A DNA stretch of 64,000 bases from positions 62,001 to 126,000 of the forward strand of contig NZ_SLVV01000007.1 of NCBI RefSeq assembly GCF_004340465.1. The letters run 5' to 3'. Below the pieces are notes generated by a model. That model had not been told where the DNA came from. It saw only the letters and a list, made by a program, of their open reading frames with translations, and searched no databases. The stretch comes from Mesobacillus foraminis. Lineage in GTDB: Bacteria; Bacillota; Bacilli; Bacillales; Cytobacillaceae. Below, in pieces: positions 36,999 to 46,483 of the stretch; the first letter of the stretch is position 1; every line of letters begins with the position of its first letter. Made by a program: the position numbers and the translations under genes.

Positions 36999-37793
36999 TA
37001 ATTTTTTGCTCATTAAATCCAGCCCTTGCCCCAGCTCCTTTGCACGGTGGGCATCGGACCCGTAAACCAGCGGAATGCCAAGGGAAACTGCCTGGTCAAT
37101 GACTTCTGCAGGAGGATAGGGCTCCCTGCAGAGCGGCTTGGAGGTGCCTGCTCCGTTATAATCCAGTTCATAGCCGTATTCCTTCATGGCTTTAAGCACC
37201 TGTGTGATTTCCTCTGAGAAAGTGCGAGGTGCAGGAAACTTTAGCTGGAATTTGTTTACCAGCGTTATATGGCCAATCCGCTTAGGCTTGTAAGGACCCA
37301 GGTCTGCCAGGATTGAATGGATTAGTGTCCGGTAATAATTCACATGGATTTGTTCAATGGATCCATAGGCAGAAATCATGTACCTAAAATGGTCGGGGCT
37401 ATAGTCGATACAGGAGTATCCGAAAGGATCTTTTAAAAAATGGACAGAAAGGATGGAGTCATCCAGCTTAGGTCCAATTTTATCAAGAAGCTTCGCGGTC
37501 TCCTTTTCATAGCCCTCGATGTAATCGACCTCCAGCCCTGCATTTATTTTGATTTTATCTCCATACTTCTTCTTAAGTGCGTTAACTTCCGCGAAGTATT
37601 CTTCGAGGTCACTATGATCCATTGCACTGTCTCTCAGCGGGGTAGGATCGGTAAAAGAAAGGGGGAGCGGGGCGTGTTCGGTAAAAGAAATTTCCGTATA
37701 TCCCAGAGATAATGCTTTCTCGATGTAGGATTCAAACGGATCGTTTGTTCCGTGCGGACAAAAATGGGTATGTACATGGCCGTCTTTAACCAT
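36984..37793 (-). CDS. hisJ: Histidinol-phosphatase, PHP type
   Basis: 269-residue PHP-family phosphatase for the penultimate step of histidine synthesis. The metal-binding N terminus KDGHVHTHFCPHG is at residues 3-15, then EISFTEHAPLP (about 35), SVHFLKDPFGYSCIDY (about 120) and the C-terminal LVYGSDAHRAKELG (about 243). It stands alone, away from the his operon, as in B. subtilis. GGAGGTGC precedes the ATG. Confidence 0.92.
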   Translation of the reverse strand: MVKDGHVHTHFCPHGTNDPFESYIEKALSLGYTEISFTEHAPLPLSFTDPTPLRDSAMDHSDLEEYFAEVNALKKKYGDKIKINAGLEVDYIEGYEKETAKLLDKIGPKLDDSILSVHFLKDPFGYSCIDYSPDHFRYMISAYGSIEQIHVNYYRTLIHSILADLGPYKPKRIGHITLVNKFQLKFPAPRTFSEEITQVLKAMKEYGYELDYNGAGTSKPLCREPYPPAEVIDQAVSLGIPLVYGSDAHRAKELGQGLDLMSKKLENRQ

Positions 37794-37991
37794 ATGGCAG
37801 CACCTCCTTGCAGTCTATAAGGGGATAATCATGACACCTTATGATGATTTTCGATAATTTGAACAAAAAAATGAATTTACTGGTCAAAAAATGTCGTTTA
37901 CATGGTATCATAAATAAATAAAATTAACATTTACTTTTTTATATACATCGGTAACAGATCTGATTTTTGCAAGAGACCCAGGGGGATAGCA

Positions 37992-39686
37992 ATGGTATAT
38001 TTAATCGGCGCAATATGTGTATTAATAATTCTTTTCCTAACAGGATATTTAATGAAGAGGAAGTATTTTGCTGAAGTTGATAGATATGAAGCCTGGAAGA
38101 TTGATATTATGAATCGCCCAGTACTTGATGAACTATCCAAAGTCAAACAGCTGAATATGACTGGCCAGACAGAAGAACTGTTCGAGCGCTGGCGGAAAGA
38201 ATGGGATGACATTGTAACTTCCGATCTGCCGGGAATCGAGGAATATTTGTTTGATGCCGAGGATTATACGGACAAGCTTAGATTTAAGAAGGCAAAGGAA
38301 GCGATGGCCAGGATTGACGAAAAGCTTACATCAATTGAAGCCAGTATCAAAAATATTCTCGATGAATTAAATGAGCTGGTTGGAAGTGAGGAAAAAAACA
38401 GGTCGGAGATTGAGACTTTAAAAGAGGTTTACCGGGAAAGCCGGAAAAATCTCCTTGCTCACCGCCATAGTTACGGAAAGGCGGAAGCGGGCCTTGAAGA
38501 TCAGCTGAACAGTCTAGTGGAGAGATTCAAGGATTTTGATGAAAAAACGGAAAATGGAAATTACCTGGAAGCACGCGAAATTGTCATGGGTATTCAGATC
38601 ATTCTTCAGGATATTTCCCTTAAGATGGAGACAATCCCTCAGCTGCTGCACGATTGCCAGACGGGTTTGCCGGCTCAAATCAGCGAACTGAAAGAGGGCT
38701 GCCGGGAAATGGCACAGCAGGGCTATGTTCTTGATCATCTTGGGATTGAACCGGAAATTGGAAAGGTTGAGGAAAAGGTTTCCGACTGCCGCCAAAGGAT
38801 CGATAACGGGGAAATAGCCGAAGTTGGGCAAATCGTCAATGAATTAAAATCAACACTGGATCAATTATTTGACCTACTTGAAAAAGAGGTTTTATCCAAA
38901 CAATTTATCCATAAAAATCATCAAGAAACACGTGATCTTTTAATCGCTGCGATTGATGAAAGTGAAAAGATACAGGAAGAAATGGAAGCCGTTCAACAAA
39001 GTTATCACTTGCCGGACAGGCAGCTTGATGCCCATTTTATTGCAGACGGCCAGCTGGAGCAGTTAACAAGGAGATATGAGCTTCTTGCTGCAAAAATTGC
39101 TCAGGGGGAAACAGCCCAAAGCTTTCTTAAAGAAGAACTAACCGAACTAAAGCAGGAACTTGATGATTGCTTGCAGGAGCAACAGGAGTTTAAGGAAAAG
39201 CTCAATGCGCTGAGAAAAGATGAGATGGCAGCAAGGGAAAATGTCAGGGAACTTGCAAGAAAGGTAACGGAGATCCTCAAGCTTGTTACAAAGAGCAACC
39301 TCCCAGGATTATCCCAAAACTATAAATATTTGCTCGATGATGCCAAAGAGAGCATCCAAAAGGTTTCGGATAAACTGGAACAAAAACCTTTGGATATACC
39401 TGCTGTTCAGCAACATCTGGAAATTGCAGAATTAACCGTTGAAAAGCTGACAAATACTACCATGGAAACGGTGGAGAATGTCCATTTGGCAGAAAGGCTT
39501 ATCCAGTACGGGAACCGGTATCGCAGCAGATATCCTTCAGTGTCCAAGGGATTGCAGGAAGCCGAAGAGTCTTTCAGGAAATATGAATACCGCCAGGCCC
39601 TTGAACAGGCTGCAACTGCAATTGAGAAAGTAGAACCGGGGGCCCTCAAGAAAATAGAAGACCTTTTTTACGAAAAGCAGCTTTAA
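37992..39686 (+). CDS. ezrA: Septation ring formation regulator EzrA
   Basis: 564 residues, as in B. subtilis. A single N-terminal membrane anchor (YLIGAICVLIILFLTGYLM, about 3-21) is followed by spectrin-like coiled-coil repeats over the rest of the cytoplasmic chain. EzrA links FtsZ rings to the membrane and limits extra rings. Glutamate-, leucine- and lysine-rich heptads dominate. Monocistronic, divergent from hisJ. Confidence 0.95.
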   Translation: MVYLIGAICVLIILFLTGYLMKRKYFAEVDRYEAWKIDIMNRPVLDELSKVKQLNMTGQTEELFERWRKEWDDIVTSDLPGIEEYLFDAEDYTDKLRFKKAKEAMARIDEKLTSIEASIKNILDELNELVGSEEKNRSEIETLKEVYRESRKNLLAHRHSYGKAEAGLEDQLNSLVERFKDFDEKTENGNYLEAREIVMGIQIILQDISLKMETIPQLLHDCQTGLPAQISELKEGCREMAQQGYVLDHLGIEPEIGKVEEKVSDCRQRIDNGEIAEVGQIVNELKSTLDQLFDLLEKEVLSKQFIHKNHQETRDLLIAAIDESEKIQEEMEAVQQSYHLPDRQLDAHFIADGQLEQLTRRYELLAAKIAQGETAQSFLKEELTELKQELDDCLQEQQEFKEKLNALRKDEMAARENVRELARKVTEILKLVTKSNLPGLSQNYKYLLDDAKESIQKVSDKLEQKPLDIPAVQQHLEIAELTVEKLTNTTMETVENVHLAERLIQYGNRYRSRYPSVSKGLQEAEESFRKYEYRQALEQAATAIEKVEPGALKKIEDLFYEKQL

Positions 39687-39689
39687 AGT

Positions 39690-39719
39690 AAAGCCTCCAA
39701 AACCCTGGAGGCTTTATTT
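39690..39719 (+). terminator. ezrA terminator
   Basis: AAAGCCTCC / GGAGGCTTT hairpin with a T-rich tail. Confidence 0.85.
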
Positions 39720-39861
39720 ATTGCTGTTTTATGATCTTGATAACTGTTTGGCTACCGTCTGTTAAACCGGCCTTTGCATATATTAGGCATTTTCAAACCA
39801 CTGCATTTATGTTAAAATTCTTTGTCAGCAAAACAGGTTCCGGTAAAAAGGAGGGAGCAGC

Positions 39862-41004
39862 ATGATTTATTTTGACAATAGTGCAACAACAAAACCATAT
39901 ACAGAAGTGCTCGATGCATTTGTAAAAGTATCTTCTGACTACTATGGGAACCCTTCCTCCCTTCACCAAGCAGGGGGCCAGGCAGAGAAGCTTTTATCTC
40001 AGGCTCGATCGCAAACAGCCAAGCTTCTCGGTGTCAAATCTTCTGAAATTGTCTTTACTTCAGGAGGCACGGAAGGCAATAATTTAGCCATTAAGGGAAC
40101 CGCGCTTGCTCATAAAGGGCGCGGGAAGCATATTATTACAACAACGATCGAGCATGCTTCCGTACACAATGCTGTAAAGCAGCTTGAAGAGTCAGGGTTT
40201 GAGGTAACATATGTCCCAGTTAATGCTGCAGGTCAGGTGAGCAGTGCTGATATAAAAAAAGCAATTCGAAAAGATACAATCCTCGTTTCAGTCATCCATA
40301 TTAATAATGAAGTTGGATCTGTACAGCCCATCTGGGAAATTGGCCAGATGCTTCAAGGATTCCCCAAAATCCTATTCCATGTCGATCATGTGCAGGGAGC
40401 GGGAAAGCTGCCGCTGGATTTGTATGACTGCGGGATTGATCTATGTACGATATCAGGCCATAAATTCCACGGCTTAAAAGGCACGGGAGCTTTATTTATT
40501 CGAGAGGGAGTCAACATTTCTCCGCTTCTCTCAGGTGGAGACCAGGAGGGGAGAAAACGCGGCGGCACGGAAAACGTTGCGGGCATGGTGGCGATGGCTA
40601 AAGCTTTGAGGATGTCACTGGACCTTCAGGATAAAAAGTCTGCCCATTTAAAACAGATTTTGGGGACAATAAGAGCCGGTCTGGAAATTTTGCCTGAGGT
40701 AACAATTCATACTCCGGTACATTCTGCGGCTCCTCATATCCTCAATTTTTCGATTGAGGGATTGAAGGCGGAGGTATTTGTCCATGCGCTCGAACAAAAA
40801 GGAATTTACGTGTCGACGACCAGCGCATGTTCATCCAAAAGGCATGCACCAAGCAAGACTTTGCTTGCCATGGGCGTACCGGCACGCCTTGCTGAAAGTG
40901 CAATAAGAGTAAGCCTTTCGTATGACAACCGCTTAGAGGAAGCGGAAATTCTGCTTAAGGCTGTTTCAGATACGGCAATCCAACTAGGAGAGGTAATAAA
41001 ATAA
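39862..41004 (+). CDS. nifZ: Cysteine desulfurase partner of ThiI (NifZ/IscS-like)
   Basis: 380-residue PLP enzyme. The PLP lysine lies in SGHKFHGLKGTG (about 200), TSGGTEGNNLAI near 69 and the catalytic Cys in TTSACSSKRHAPSK (about 321-326). It removes sulfur from cysteine as an enzyme-bound persulfide. Its stop codon is immediately followed by the thiI ATG, so the two are co-translated and the desulfurase most likely serves ThiI in 4-thiouridine formation, as shown for this pair in B. subtilis. AAGGAGGGAG precedes the ATG. Confidence 0.94.
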   Translation: MIYFDNSATTKPYTEVLDAFVKVSSDYYGNPSSLHQAGGQAEKLLSQARSQTAKLLGVKSSEIVFTSGGTEGNNLAIKGTALAHKGRGKHIITTTIEHASVHNAVKQLEESGFEVTYVPVNAAGQVSSADIKKAIRKDTILVSVIHINNEVGSVQPIWEIGQMLQGFPKILFHVDHVQGAGKLPLDLYDCGIDLCTISGHKFHGLKGTGALFIREGVNISPLLSGGDQEGRKRGGTENVAGMVAMAKALRMSLDLQDKKSAHLKQILGTIRAGLEILPEVTIHTPVHSAAPHILNFSIEGLKAEVFVHALEQKGIYVSTTSACSSKRHAPSKTLLAMGVPARLAESAIRVSLSYDNRLEEAEILLKAVSDTAIQLGEVIK

Positions 41005-42210
41005 ATGATATATGATCGAATTCTAATCCGATACGGCGAAATCTCAACAAAAGGCCGAAACAGAAATAAATTTATTGATAAGCTGCGCAAAAGTGTAAGA
41101 CTTACTTTAAGTGATTTTCCCAATGCTGTAATTGAATCCGACAGGGACAGGATGTATGTCCTCCTAAATGGAGAGGATGGCAATGAGGTTGCCAGTAGGC
41201 TCAAAAAAGTGTTTGGAATCCAATCCTTCAGCCTTGCAATTAAAGTGGAAAAAGATCTTGAGAAAATGAAAGCAGCCGCTCTTAATCTGTTCTCCCGTCT
41301 ATACAGGGAAGGCCAAACGTTTAAAATAACGGCCAAAAGGTCCGATAAAAAATTCGAATTGGACACAAATGAAATCAACCATGAATTTGGGGGACATTTA
41401 TTAAAAAACATCCCTGGATTAATGGTCGATGTACGGAATCCAGATATCAATCTTCAGATAGAGGTCAGAAGTGAGGCTGTTTACCTGTCAGCGGAAACAA
41501 TCCCCGGGGCTGCCGGACTGCCAGTGGGTTCGAGCGGAAAGGCAATGCTCATGCTTTCCGGAGGCATCGACAGTCCTGTGGCGGGTTATTTGTCAATGAA
41601 ACGCGGACTTGACGTTGAGGGTGTGCATTTCTTCAGTCCTCCTTTCACAAGTGACCGGGCAAGGCAAAAGGTGATTGATTTATCCAAAAAGCTAGCGGAA
41701 ATTGGCGGTCAGTTCACACTCCATATTGTCCCATTTACAGAAATACAGCAAAGCATCCATAAGCAGGTGCCTGCAAACTATACTATGACTACGACGAGGA
41801 GACTGATGCTTCAGATTACGGACAGACTCCGCGAGAAGCATGGAGGACTTGCTATTATTACGGGAGAAAGTCTCGGGCAGGTAGCAAGCCAAACACTTGA
41901 AAGCATGTACGCCATTAATGAAGTCACAAGTACGCCTATTATCCGTCCCTTGATTACGATGGACAAGACCGATATAATGGGCATTGCAAGGGAAATAGAA
42001 ACACTGGAAATTTCCAATCTGCCCTATGAGGATTGCTGTACGGTCTTCGTTCCCTCATCGCCAAAGACGAAGCCCAAGCTGGAAAAAGTACAGCATTTTG
42101 AGAGCTTTTTTGATTTTGAACCGCTGATTGAAAAAGCGGTGAATAATACGGAAACATTGACCATTAATCCTGGGATGGAACAGTCCTTGCTTGAAGACGA
42201 CTTATTTTAG
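41005..42210 (+). CDS. thiI: tRNA 4-thiouridine synthetase ThiI (no rhodanese domain)
   Basis: 401 residues: N-terminal ferredoxin-like and THUMP domains (about 1-165), then an adenylating PP-loop domain with LSGGIDSPVAGYL (about 185-197) and GESLGQVASQ (about 285). The C-terminal rhodanese domain of E. coli ThiI is absent, as in B. subtilis, where the neighbouring desulfurase supplies sulfur directly. Makes s4U8 in tRNA. Begins directly at the nifZ stop. Confidence 0.96.
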   Translation: MIYDRILIRYGEISTKGRNRNKFIDKLRKSVRLTLSDFPNAVIESDRDRMYVLLNGEDGNEVASRLKKVFGIQSFSLAIKVEKDLEKMKAAALNLFSRLYREGQTFKITAKRSDKKFELDTNEINHEFGGHLLKNIPGLMVDVRNPDINLQIEVRSEAVYLSAETIPGAAGLPVGSSGKAMLMLSGGIDSPVAGYLSMKRGLDVEGVHFFSPPFTSDRARQKVIDLSKKLAEIGGQFTLHIVPFTEIQQSIHKQVPANYTMTTTRRLMLQITDRLREKHGGLAIITGESLGQVASQTLESMYAINEVTSTPIIRPLITMDKTDIMGIAREIETLEISNLPYEDCCTVFVPSSPKTKPKLEKVQHFESFFDFEPLIEKAVNNTETLTINPGMEQSLLEDDLF

Positions 42211-42224
42211 GCTTTTATTTATGC

Positions 42225-42257
42225 AAGGATCGTACACCGTACGATCCTTCCTTTTTT
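42225..42257 (+). terminator. nifZ-thiI terminator
   Basis: AAGGATCGTAC / GTACGATCCTT stem with an ACC loop, then TCCTTTTTT. Confidence 0.88.
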
Positions 42258-42281
42258 GTGAACATTTTCCAACAATTATTT

Positions 42282-42312
42282 TGAATGAAGTCATGTGATT
42301 CTACACACTCTA
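42282..42312 (+). promoter_or_regulatory. Candidate sigma-G promoter of the SASP gene
   Basis: TGAATGA, 17-nt spacer, CACTCTA: a fair match to the forespore sigma-G pattern (GNATR and CATNNTA). Sigma-G control is known for alpha/beta SASP genes; the -10 match is imperfect. Confidence 0.5.
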
Positions 42313-42337
42313 TACTCAACAAGGAGGTGAAAATCAC

Positions 42338-42538
42338 ATGGCTAACAACAACTCAAACAACCTTTTAGTTCCTGGCGTTGAACAAGCTCTTAACCAAATG
42401 AAGCAAGAAATTGCTCAAGAATTTGGTGTAAACCTTGGTGCAGACACAACTTCCCGTGCAAACGGTTCTGTTGGGGGAGAAATCACCAAGCGTCTAGTTT
42501 CTATGGCTCAACAACAAATGAGCGGTTTCTCTAGATAA
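42338..42538 (+). CDS. sspA: Alpha/beta-type small acid-soluble spore protein (SspA-like)
   Basis: 66 residues, the classic SASP size. The GPR protease site is EIAQEFGV (about 28-35) and the DNA-binding C-terminal half is [18 protein letters not shown]. It coats forespore DNA and protects it from UV and heat, and is degraded on germination. AAGGAGGTG precedes the ATG. B. subtilis sspA is likewise found downstream of thiI. It proves the host lineage forms spores. Confidence 0.95.
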   Translation: MANNNSNNLLVPGVEQALNQMKQEIAQEFGVNLGADTTSRANGSVGGEITKRLVSMAQQQMSGFSR

Positions 42539-42561
42539 TCACAGATAAATAAAATGGCTAC

Positions 42562-42592
42562 AGGAGGCAGGAGAAATCCTTGCCTCCTTTTA
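42562..42592 (+). terminator. SASP gene terminator
   Basis: AGGAGGCA / TGCCTCCT arms around GGAGAAATCC, followed by a short T-rich tail. Confidence 0.75.
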
Positions 42593-42687
42593 TTGTTCCT
42601 TCCCAAGTATTCATTTAAAAAATCCACAAAATCTGTATAATAGAATTAGGTATTATTACTAGGTGCTAATTGGGGGAGGATTTAATA

Positions 42688-44262
42688 ATGGATAGGGAAC
42701 TATTGATTGCGCCTCAAAAATATAATTTAATTTCAGAGATCGAGAAGTTTGCTCATAATTCGGACAGGCTGGCACTTCAATGGGAAAACGAGGCAGGAGA
42801 GAGAAAAGAAATTACCTATAAAAACCTTATCGACACCGCCAATAGAATCGGAAATGTATTTAAAAAGTTTGGCTTAATGAAAGGCGATACAGTATTAATA
42901 GTGGTACCGCGGCTAATCAATGCATATCAGGTTTATATTGCGGCGCTGAAATCAGGGCTTGTCGTTATTCCAAGTTCTGAAATGCTGAGGACGAAGGATT
43001 ATCAATACCGAATTACTCACGGGGATGTTAAAGCAATCATCTCTTATTACCCGTTTGTCGGGGAGTTTGCCGGGATTGAGGAAGCCAGCAGTCTATTGAA
43101 GTTTTCCGTTGGAAAGCACGTTGATGGCTGGATCGATTTGGATAAGGAACAGCTAACCGCTGCGGAATATTTGGAAATGGCTGATACTGACCGGGAGGAT
43201 ATGGCGTTTTTATCCTATACATCCGGCACTACAGGAAACCCAAAGGGAGTCGTACATACACATGGCTGGGCCTACGCTCACTTACAGACGGCTGCGAAAA
43301 ACTGGCTGTCGATTGAAGAAGGAGATATTGTCTGGGCGACTGCTGGACCAGGCTGGCAGAAATGGATTTGGAGTCCATTCCTTTCCGTTTTGGGCTCTGG
43401 GGCAACCGGTTTAGTTTATCATGGAAGGTTTGAACCGACAAAATACCTTGACATGCTGCAATCCTATCAAGTTAATGTTTTATGCTGTACGCCTACAGAG
43501 TACAGGCTAATGGCAAAAGTGGAAAATATTTCTGAGTACGAGCTTAGCGCGATTCACAGTGCCGTTTCAGCAGGCGAGCCATTAAATCGGGAAGTGATTG
43601 ATACTTTCAGGAAGCACTTTAATATCGATGTGCGAGATGGATATGGGCAGACGGAGAATACTCTCCTTGTAGGAATTACCAAGGAGATGGAGCTAAAGCC
43701 AGGTTCCATGGGTAAACCGACACCCGGGAACAGAGTAGAGATTGTCAATGAAAACGGGGAGCCGTGCCAAACGGGAGAAGTGGGCGATATTGCCGTCCAT
43801 ATCAGTACCCCAGCATTGTTCAAAAGTTATTATAAAGACCCTGAACGGACAGCCATGCAGTTCCGGGGGGATTATTACGTCACCGGAGACAGGGCGAAAA
43901 AAGACGAAGAGGGATATTTCTGGTTCGAAGGTCGGGCTGATGATATCATCATCACTTCCGGCTATACAATTGGACCATTTGAAGTGGAAGATGCCCTTGT
44001 CAAGCATCCATCTGTAAAAGAGTGTGCGGTTGTGGCCTCACCTGATGAGGTCCGCGGCAATGTGGTCAAAGCTTTTGTTGTTTTAAGGGATGGTGTCGAT
44101 CGAAATGACCCTGATCTTATTCCAAGGCTTCAGCAGCATGTAAAGGGGCTGACAGCACCCTATAAATATCCCCGTAAAATCGAATTCCTTGATGAATTGC
44201 CGAAAACCACATCCGGAAAGATCCGTCGTGTCGAACTTCGCCAAATAGAACTGGAAGTATAG
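42688..44262 (+). CDS. ytcI: Acyl-CoA synthetase (YtcI/MbcS-like)
   Basis: 524-residue AMP-forming acyl-CoA ligase. LSYTSGTTGNPKGVVH is near 176-191, DGYGQTENTLL near 316 and the C-terminal catalytic lysine in PKTTSGKIRR near 512. It is related to AcsA but forms the medium- and branched-chain group that includes B. subtilis YtcI and the 2-methylbutyryl-CoA synthetase MbcS of other Firmicutes. The likely role is salvage of branched or short acids for membrane lipids. ATG at 42688 with GGGGAGGA upstream. The conserved SGK lysine could also be acetylated by AcuA; that is speculation. Confidence 0.87.
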   Translation: MDRELLIAPQKYNLISEIEKFAHNSDRLALQWENEAGERKEITYKNLIDTANRIGNVFKKFGLMKGDTVLIVVPRLINAYQVYIAALKSGLVVIPSSEMLRTKDYQYRITHGDVKAIISYYPFVGEFAGIEEASSLLKFSVGKHVDGWIDLDKEQLTAAEYLEMADTDREDMAFLSYTSGTTGNPKGVVHTHGWAYAHLQTAAKNWLSIEEGDIVWATAGPGWQKWIWSPFLSVLGSGATGLVYHGRFEPTKYLDMLQSYQVNVLCCTPTEYRLMAKVENISEYELSAIHSAVSAGEPLNREVIDTFRKHFNIDVRDGYGQTENTLLVGITKEMELKPGSMGKPTPGNRVEIVNENGEPCQTGEVGDIAVHISTPALFKSYYKDPERTAMQFRGDYYVTGDRAKKDEEGYFWFEGRADDIIITSGYTIGPFEVEDALVKHPSVKECAVVASPDEVRGNVVKAFVVLRDGVDRNDPDLIPRLQQHVKGLTAPYKYPRKIEFLDELPKTTSGKIRRVELRQIELEV

Positions 44263-44269
44263 GGGAGAA

Positions 44270-44297
44270 TGCAGGCGAGTTTATCGCCTGCATTTTT
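44270..44297 (+). terminator. Acyl-CoA synthetase gene terminator
   Basis: TGCAGGCGA / TCGCCTGCA hairpin followed by T5, seven bases after the stop. Confidence 0.9.
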
Positions 44298-44380
44298 GGT
44301 GAAAAAAGGTTGCCAGTACTTTAACCCCCCTTTATAATGAAGTTATTTCGTGTCTAGAAATATTATGGGGGTGTTGCGGC

Positions 44381-45316
44381 ATGAATAATAACTCAGAACA
44401 GCAAAAAGGAGTTATTTACGCTGCTTTTTCTTATATTTTGTGGGGGATCCTTCCGATTTATTGGAAGTTCCTTGATCATGTAGGGGCAGAAGAGATACTG
44501 GCCAACCGGGTTTTATGGTCGTTTGTCTTTATGCTTTTAGTATTACTTCTAACGAATAAGTGGCAGGTGTTTATTAAAACCATTCGCGGATTCACCGCAA
44601 ATAAGCGTCAAATGCTTGCTCTTTCGATTGCTTCCATCCTGATCAGCATTAACTGGTTCCTATATATTTGGGCTGTAAATACCGGTCAGATGATTGAAGC
44701 AAGTCTGGGTTATTATATTAATCCTCTTGTTTCCGTCCTGCTGGGTCTTATCTTTTTTAAAGAGAAGCTTTCGCAAGCACAAATCTTTTCGTTTTCGCTT
44801 GCAGCCATTGGGGTACTGATCATGACGATTTCCTATGGGAAATTTCCGTTCATTGCTGTGACATTGGCCTTGTCATTTGGACTATATGGATTAGCAAAGA
44901 AATTGATTAAAGTTGATTCTGCTGTAGGGCTGGCCCTGGAAACAATGGTCGTGACTCCAATTGCAGCTATTTATCTGCTTCTTCTTATTATAAATGATAA
45001 AAGTACGCTGTTTACAGTTTCCTGGAGTACGAGTTTCCTGCTTATTGGCGCGGGTGTTGCAACAGCTGTTCCGCTTCTTTACTTTGCAAAGGGGGCACAG
45101 AAAATTCCGCTTTCAATGCTGGGGCTCCTGCAATATATTGCCCCAACCTTGACTTTGCTCCTTGGAATCTTCATTTACGGAGAGGCCTTTTCTAAAACAC
45201 ATTTACTTGCTTTTACTTTTATCTGGGCTGCTTTGACCATCTACTCATTATCGAGGACAAAGCTTGCCATTGCACTCGAAGTGAAGTGGCGTAAAGAAAA
45301 AAGTTCCCATATGTAA
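44381..45316 (+). CDS. rarD: RarD family EamA transporter
   Basis: 311-residue inner-membrane protein with about ten transmembrane helices in two EamA halves. GVIYAAFSYILWGILPIYWK at residues 9-28 is the RarD hallmark. The best-known homologue is the chloramphenicol-sensitivity protein RarD of Pseudomonas; substrates are probably small metabolites. GGGGGTGTTG precedes the ATG. Followed by two hairpins and a repeat copy. Confidence 0.88.
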   Translation: MNNNSEQQKGVIYAAFSYILWGILPIYWKFLDHVGAEEILANRVLWSFVFMLLVLLLTNKWQVFIKTIRGFTANKRQMLALSIASILISINWFLYIWAVNTGQMIEASLGYYINPLVSVLLGLIFFKEKLSQAQIFSFSLAAIGVLIMTISYGKFPFIAVTLALSFGLYGLAKKLIKVDSAVGLALETMVVTPIAAIYLLLLIINDKSTLFTVSWSTSFLLIGAGVATAVPLLYFAKGAQKIPLSMLGLLQYIAPTLTLLLGIFIYGEAFSKTHLLAFTFIWAALTIYSLSRTKLAIALEVKWRKEKSSHM

Positions 45317-45320
45317 AAAA

Positions 45321-45346
45321 GAGCCCCTGATTTTTAAAAAGGGCTC
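45321..45346 (+). terminator. First hairpin after rarD
   Basis: GAGCCC / GGGCTC stem with an AT-rich loop. No T-run follows, so termination is more likely at the next hairpin (45351-45390). Confidence 0.5.
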
Positions 45347-45350
45347 CCGG

Positions 45351-45515
45351 ACTGCAGACAAACTCGATGGAATAAGAGCTTGTCTGCAGTTTTTATTTTA
45401 ACTTTTGAACGGGGAATGCTGACTTGCGTTTCAGGGGCTTCACTTTCCGCGGGGCGGTGAGCCTCCTGTATCGCGAATGCTCTGCGGCGTGTGCCTAGAA
45501 CTGCAGTCACGATCA
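45351..45515 (+). repeat. Composite interspersed repeat, copy A
   Basis: Hairpin ACTGCAGACAA / TTGTCTGCAGT (45351-45390, followed by TTTTTATTTT) and, 30 bases on, a segment TTTCAGGGGCTTCACTTTCC then GCGGTGAGCCTCC and TCGCGAATGCTC (45428-45482). The same two modules occur in copy B in inverted orientation and, diverged, in copy C. The second palindromic half of the element is missing here, so copy A looks truncated. The hairpin probably also terminates rarD. Confidence 0.75.
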
Positions 45516-45526
45516 GATTACCTGCC

Positions 45527-46327
45527 TTACAAGAACGTTCTCTTTACTTTTTCCCAGAATGAGTTGTCTTTTAGTTTTACTGTTTTGACGTATTTCCCGC
45601 TTAATTGCACGTCAATTTTTTCGACGTGCTGAATGCTGAGGGCTTCATTATCCATTCCCATTATCGGATAATCGTTCCCGTCCTGGACCACTTTTAGGGA
45701 AAGCTTCCGGTCGCCGCCCAGTATAAAAGAGGACCCCAGTGTACGGTATTGATTATTGTTAACCGAAGCAAGCTCACTTACCTGGATGCAAGGCAGGAGC
45801 GGATCCACAATGGCTCCATTAACTGACTTATTGTAACCGGTGCTCCCCGTCGGTGTTGCAACAATCATTCCGTCTCCATGGAATGTTTCAAAATGCAGGT
45901 CATCGATAAAAACATCCATGACAAATGCTTTTATAATCGAGGAACGGACACTGAATTCATTGAGGCAAAGGAAAGATGTTTCGTCATCTATTTTTACATC
46001 GATGGTAGGATACCTTCTGACTTCCACCGATGACCTGGTCACGGCCTCGATCATTGTGGAATGGTCATCATATTCAAAATCACAATAGATGGAACGCTTC
46101 CCTGTTGTGGAAACACCGGCATAAAGACAGTCCTCCCTAAAGCCCGTTTTCCTTATTGCCTGAAGAAACGTATCATCTCCGCCAACGCTTACAATAATAT
46201 TTGCGTGACGGTAATCCTTTACTAATGTAAAATCATATCTTTTTGCCAATTCATATAGTGGGGCAACCTTTTCCTTCATCTCAGCATCTGGTTTATGGTA
46301 AAAATAAACATTACGGCGATTAGGCAA
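45527..46327 (-). CDS. nadK2: NAD kinase 2
   Basis: 266 residues, the size of B. subtilis NadK2 (YtdI). The nucleotide motif VSVGGDDTFLQAI is near 46-58 and GDGMIVATPTGSTGYNKS near 150-167. It phosphorylates NAD to NADP. The start is TTG at 46327 (MPNRRNVYFYHK) with CAGGAGG seven nt upstream; the open frame runs further upstream but that stretch lacks a site and would overlap the promoter side of sppA. Divergent from sppA. Confidence 0.9.
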   Translation of the reverse strand: MPNRRNVYFYHKPDAEMKEKVAPLYELAKRYDFTLVKDYRHANIIVSVGGDDTFLQAIRKTGFREDCLYAGVSTTGKRSIYCDFEYDDHSTMIEAVTRSSVEVRRYPTIDVKIDDETSFLCLNEFSVRSSIIKAFVMDVFIDDLHFETFHGDGMIVATPTGSTGYNKSVNGAIVDPLLPCIQVSELASVNNNQYRTLGSSFILGGDRKLSLKVVQDGNDYPIMGMDNEALSIQHVEKIDVQLSGKYVKTVKLKDNSFWEKVKRTFL

Positions 46328-46483
46328 AATAACTCCTCCTGACAATTTATGATCATTATTAAGATTAACAAATACCCTTTTATCCCCATCTTTTGTTAAA
46401 ATAGGGGGGATTGACAACAGTTTACCATGTTTGTTGAACAGTTTGAAACTTAAAGCCAAAAGGGTTAAAGGAGGAACATTAAC

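Noticed and set aside
40806-41450. 214-codon minus-strand open frame across the nifZ-thiI junction
   Set aside because: Overlaps two well-supported genes and its product has no recognisable domain.
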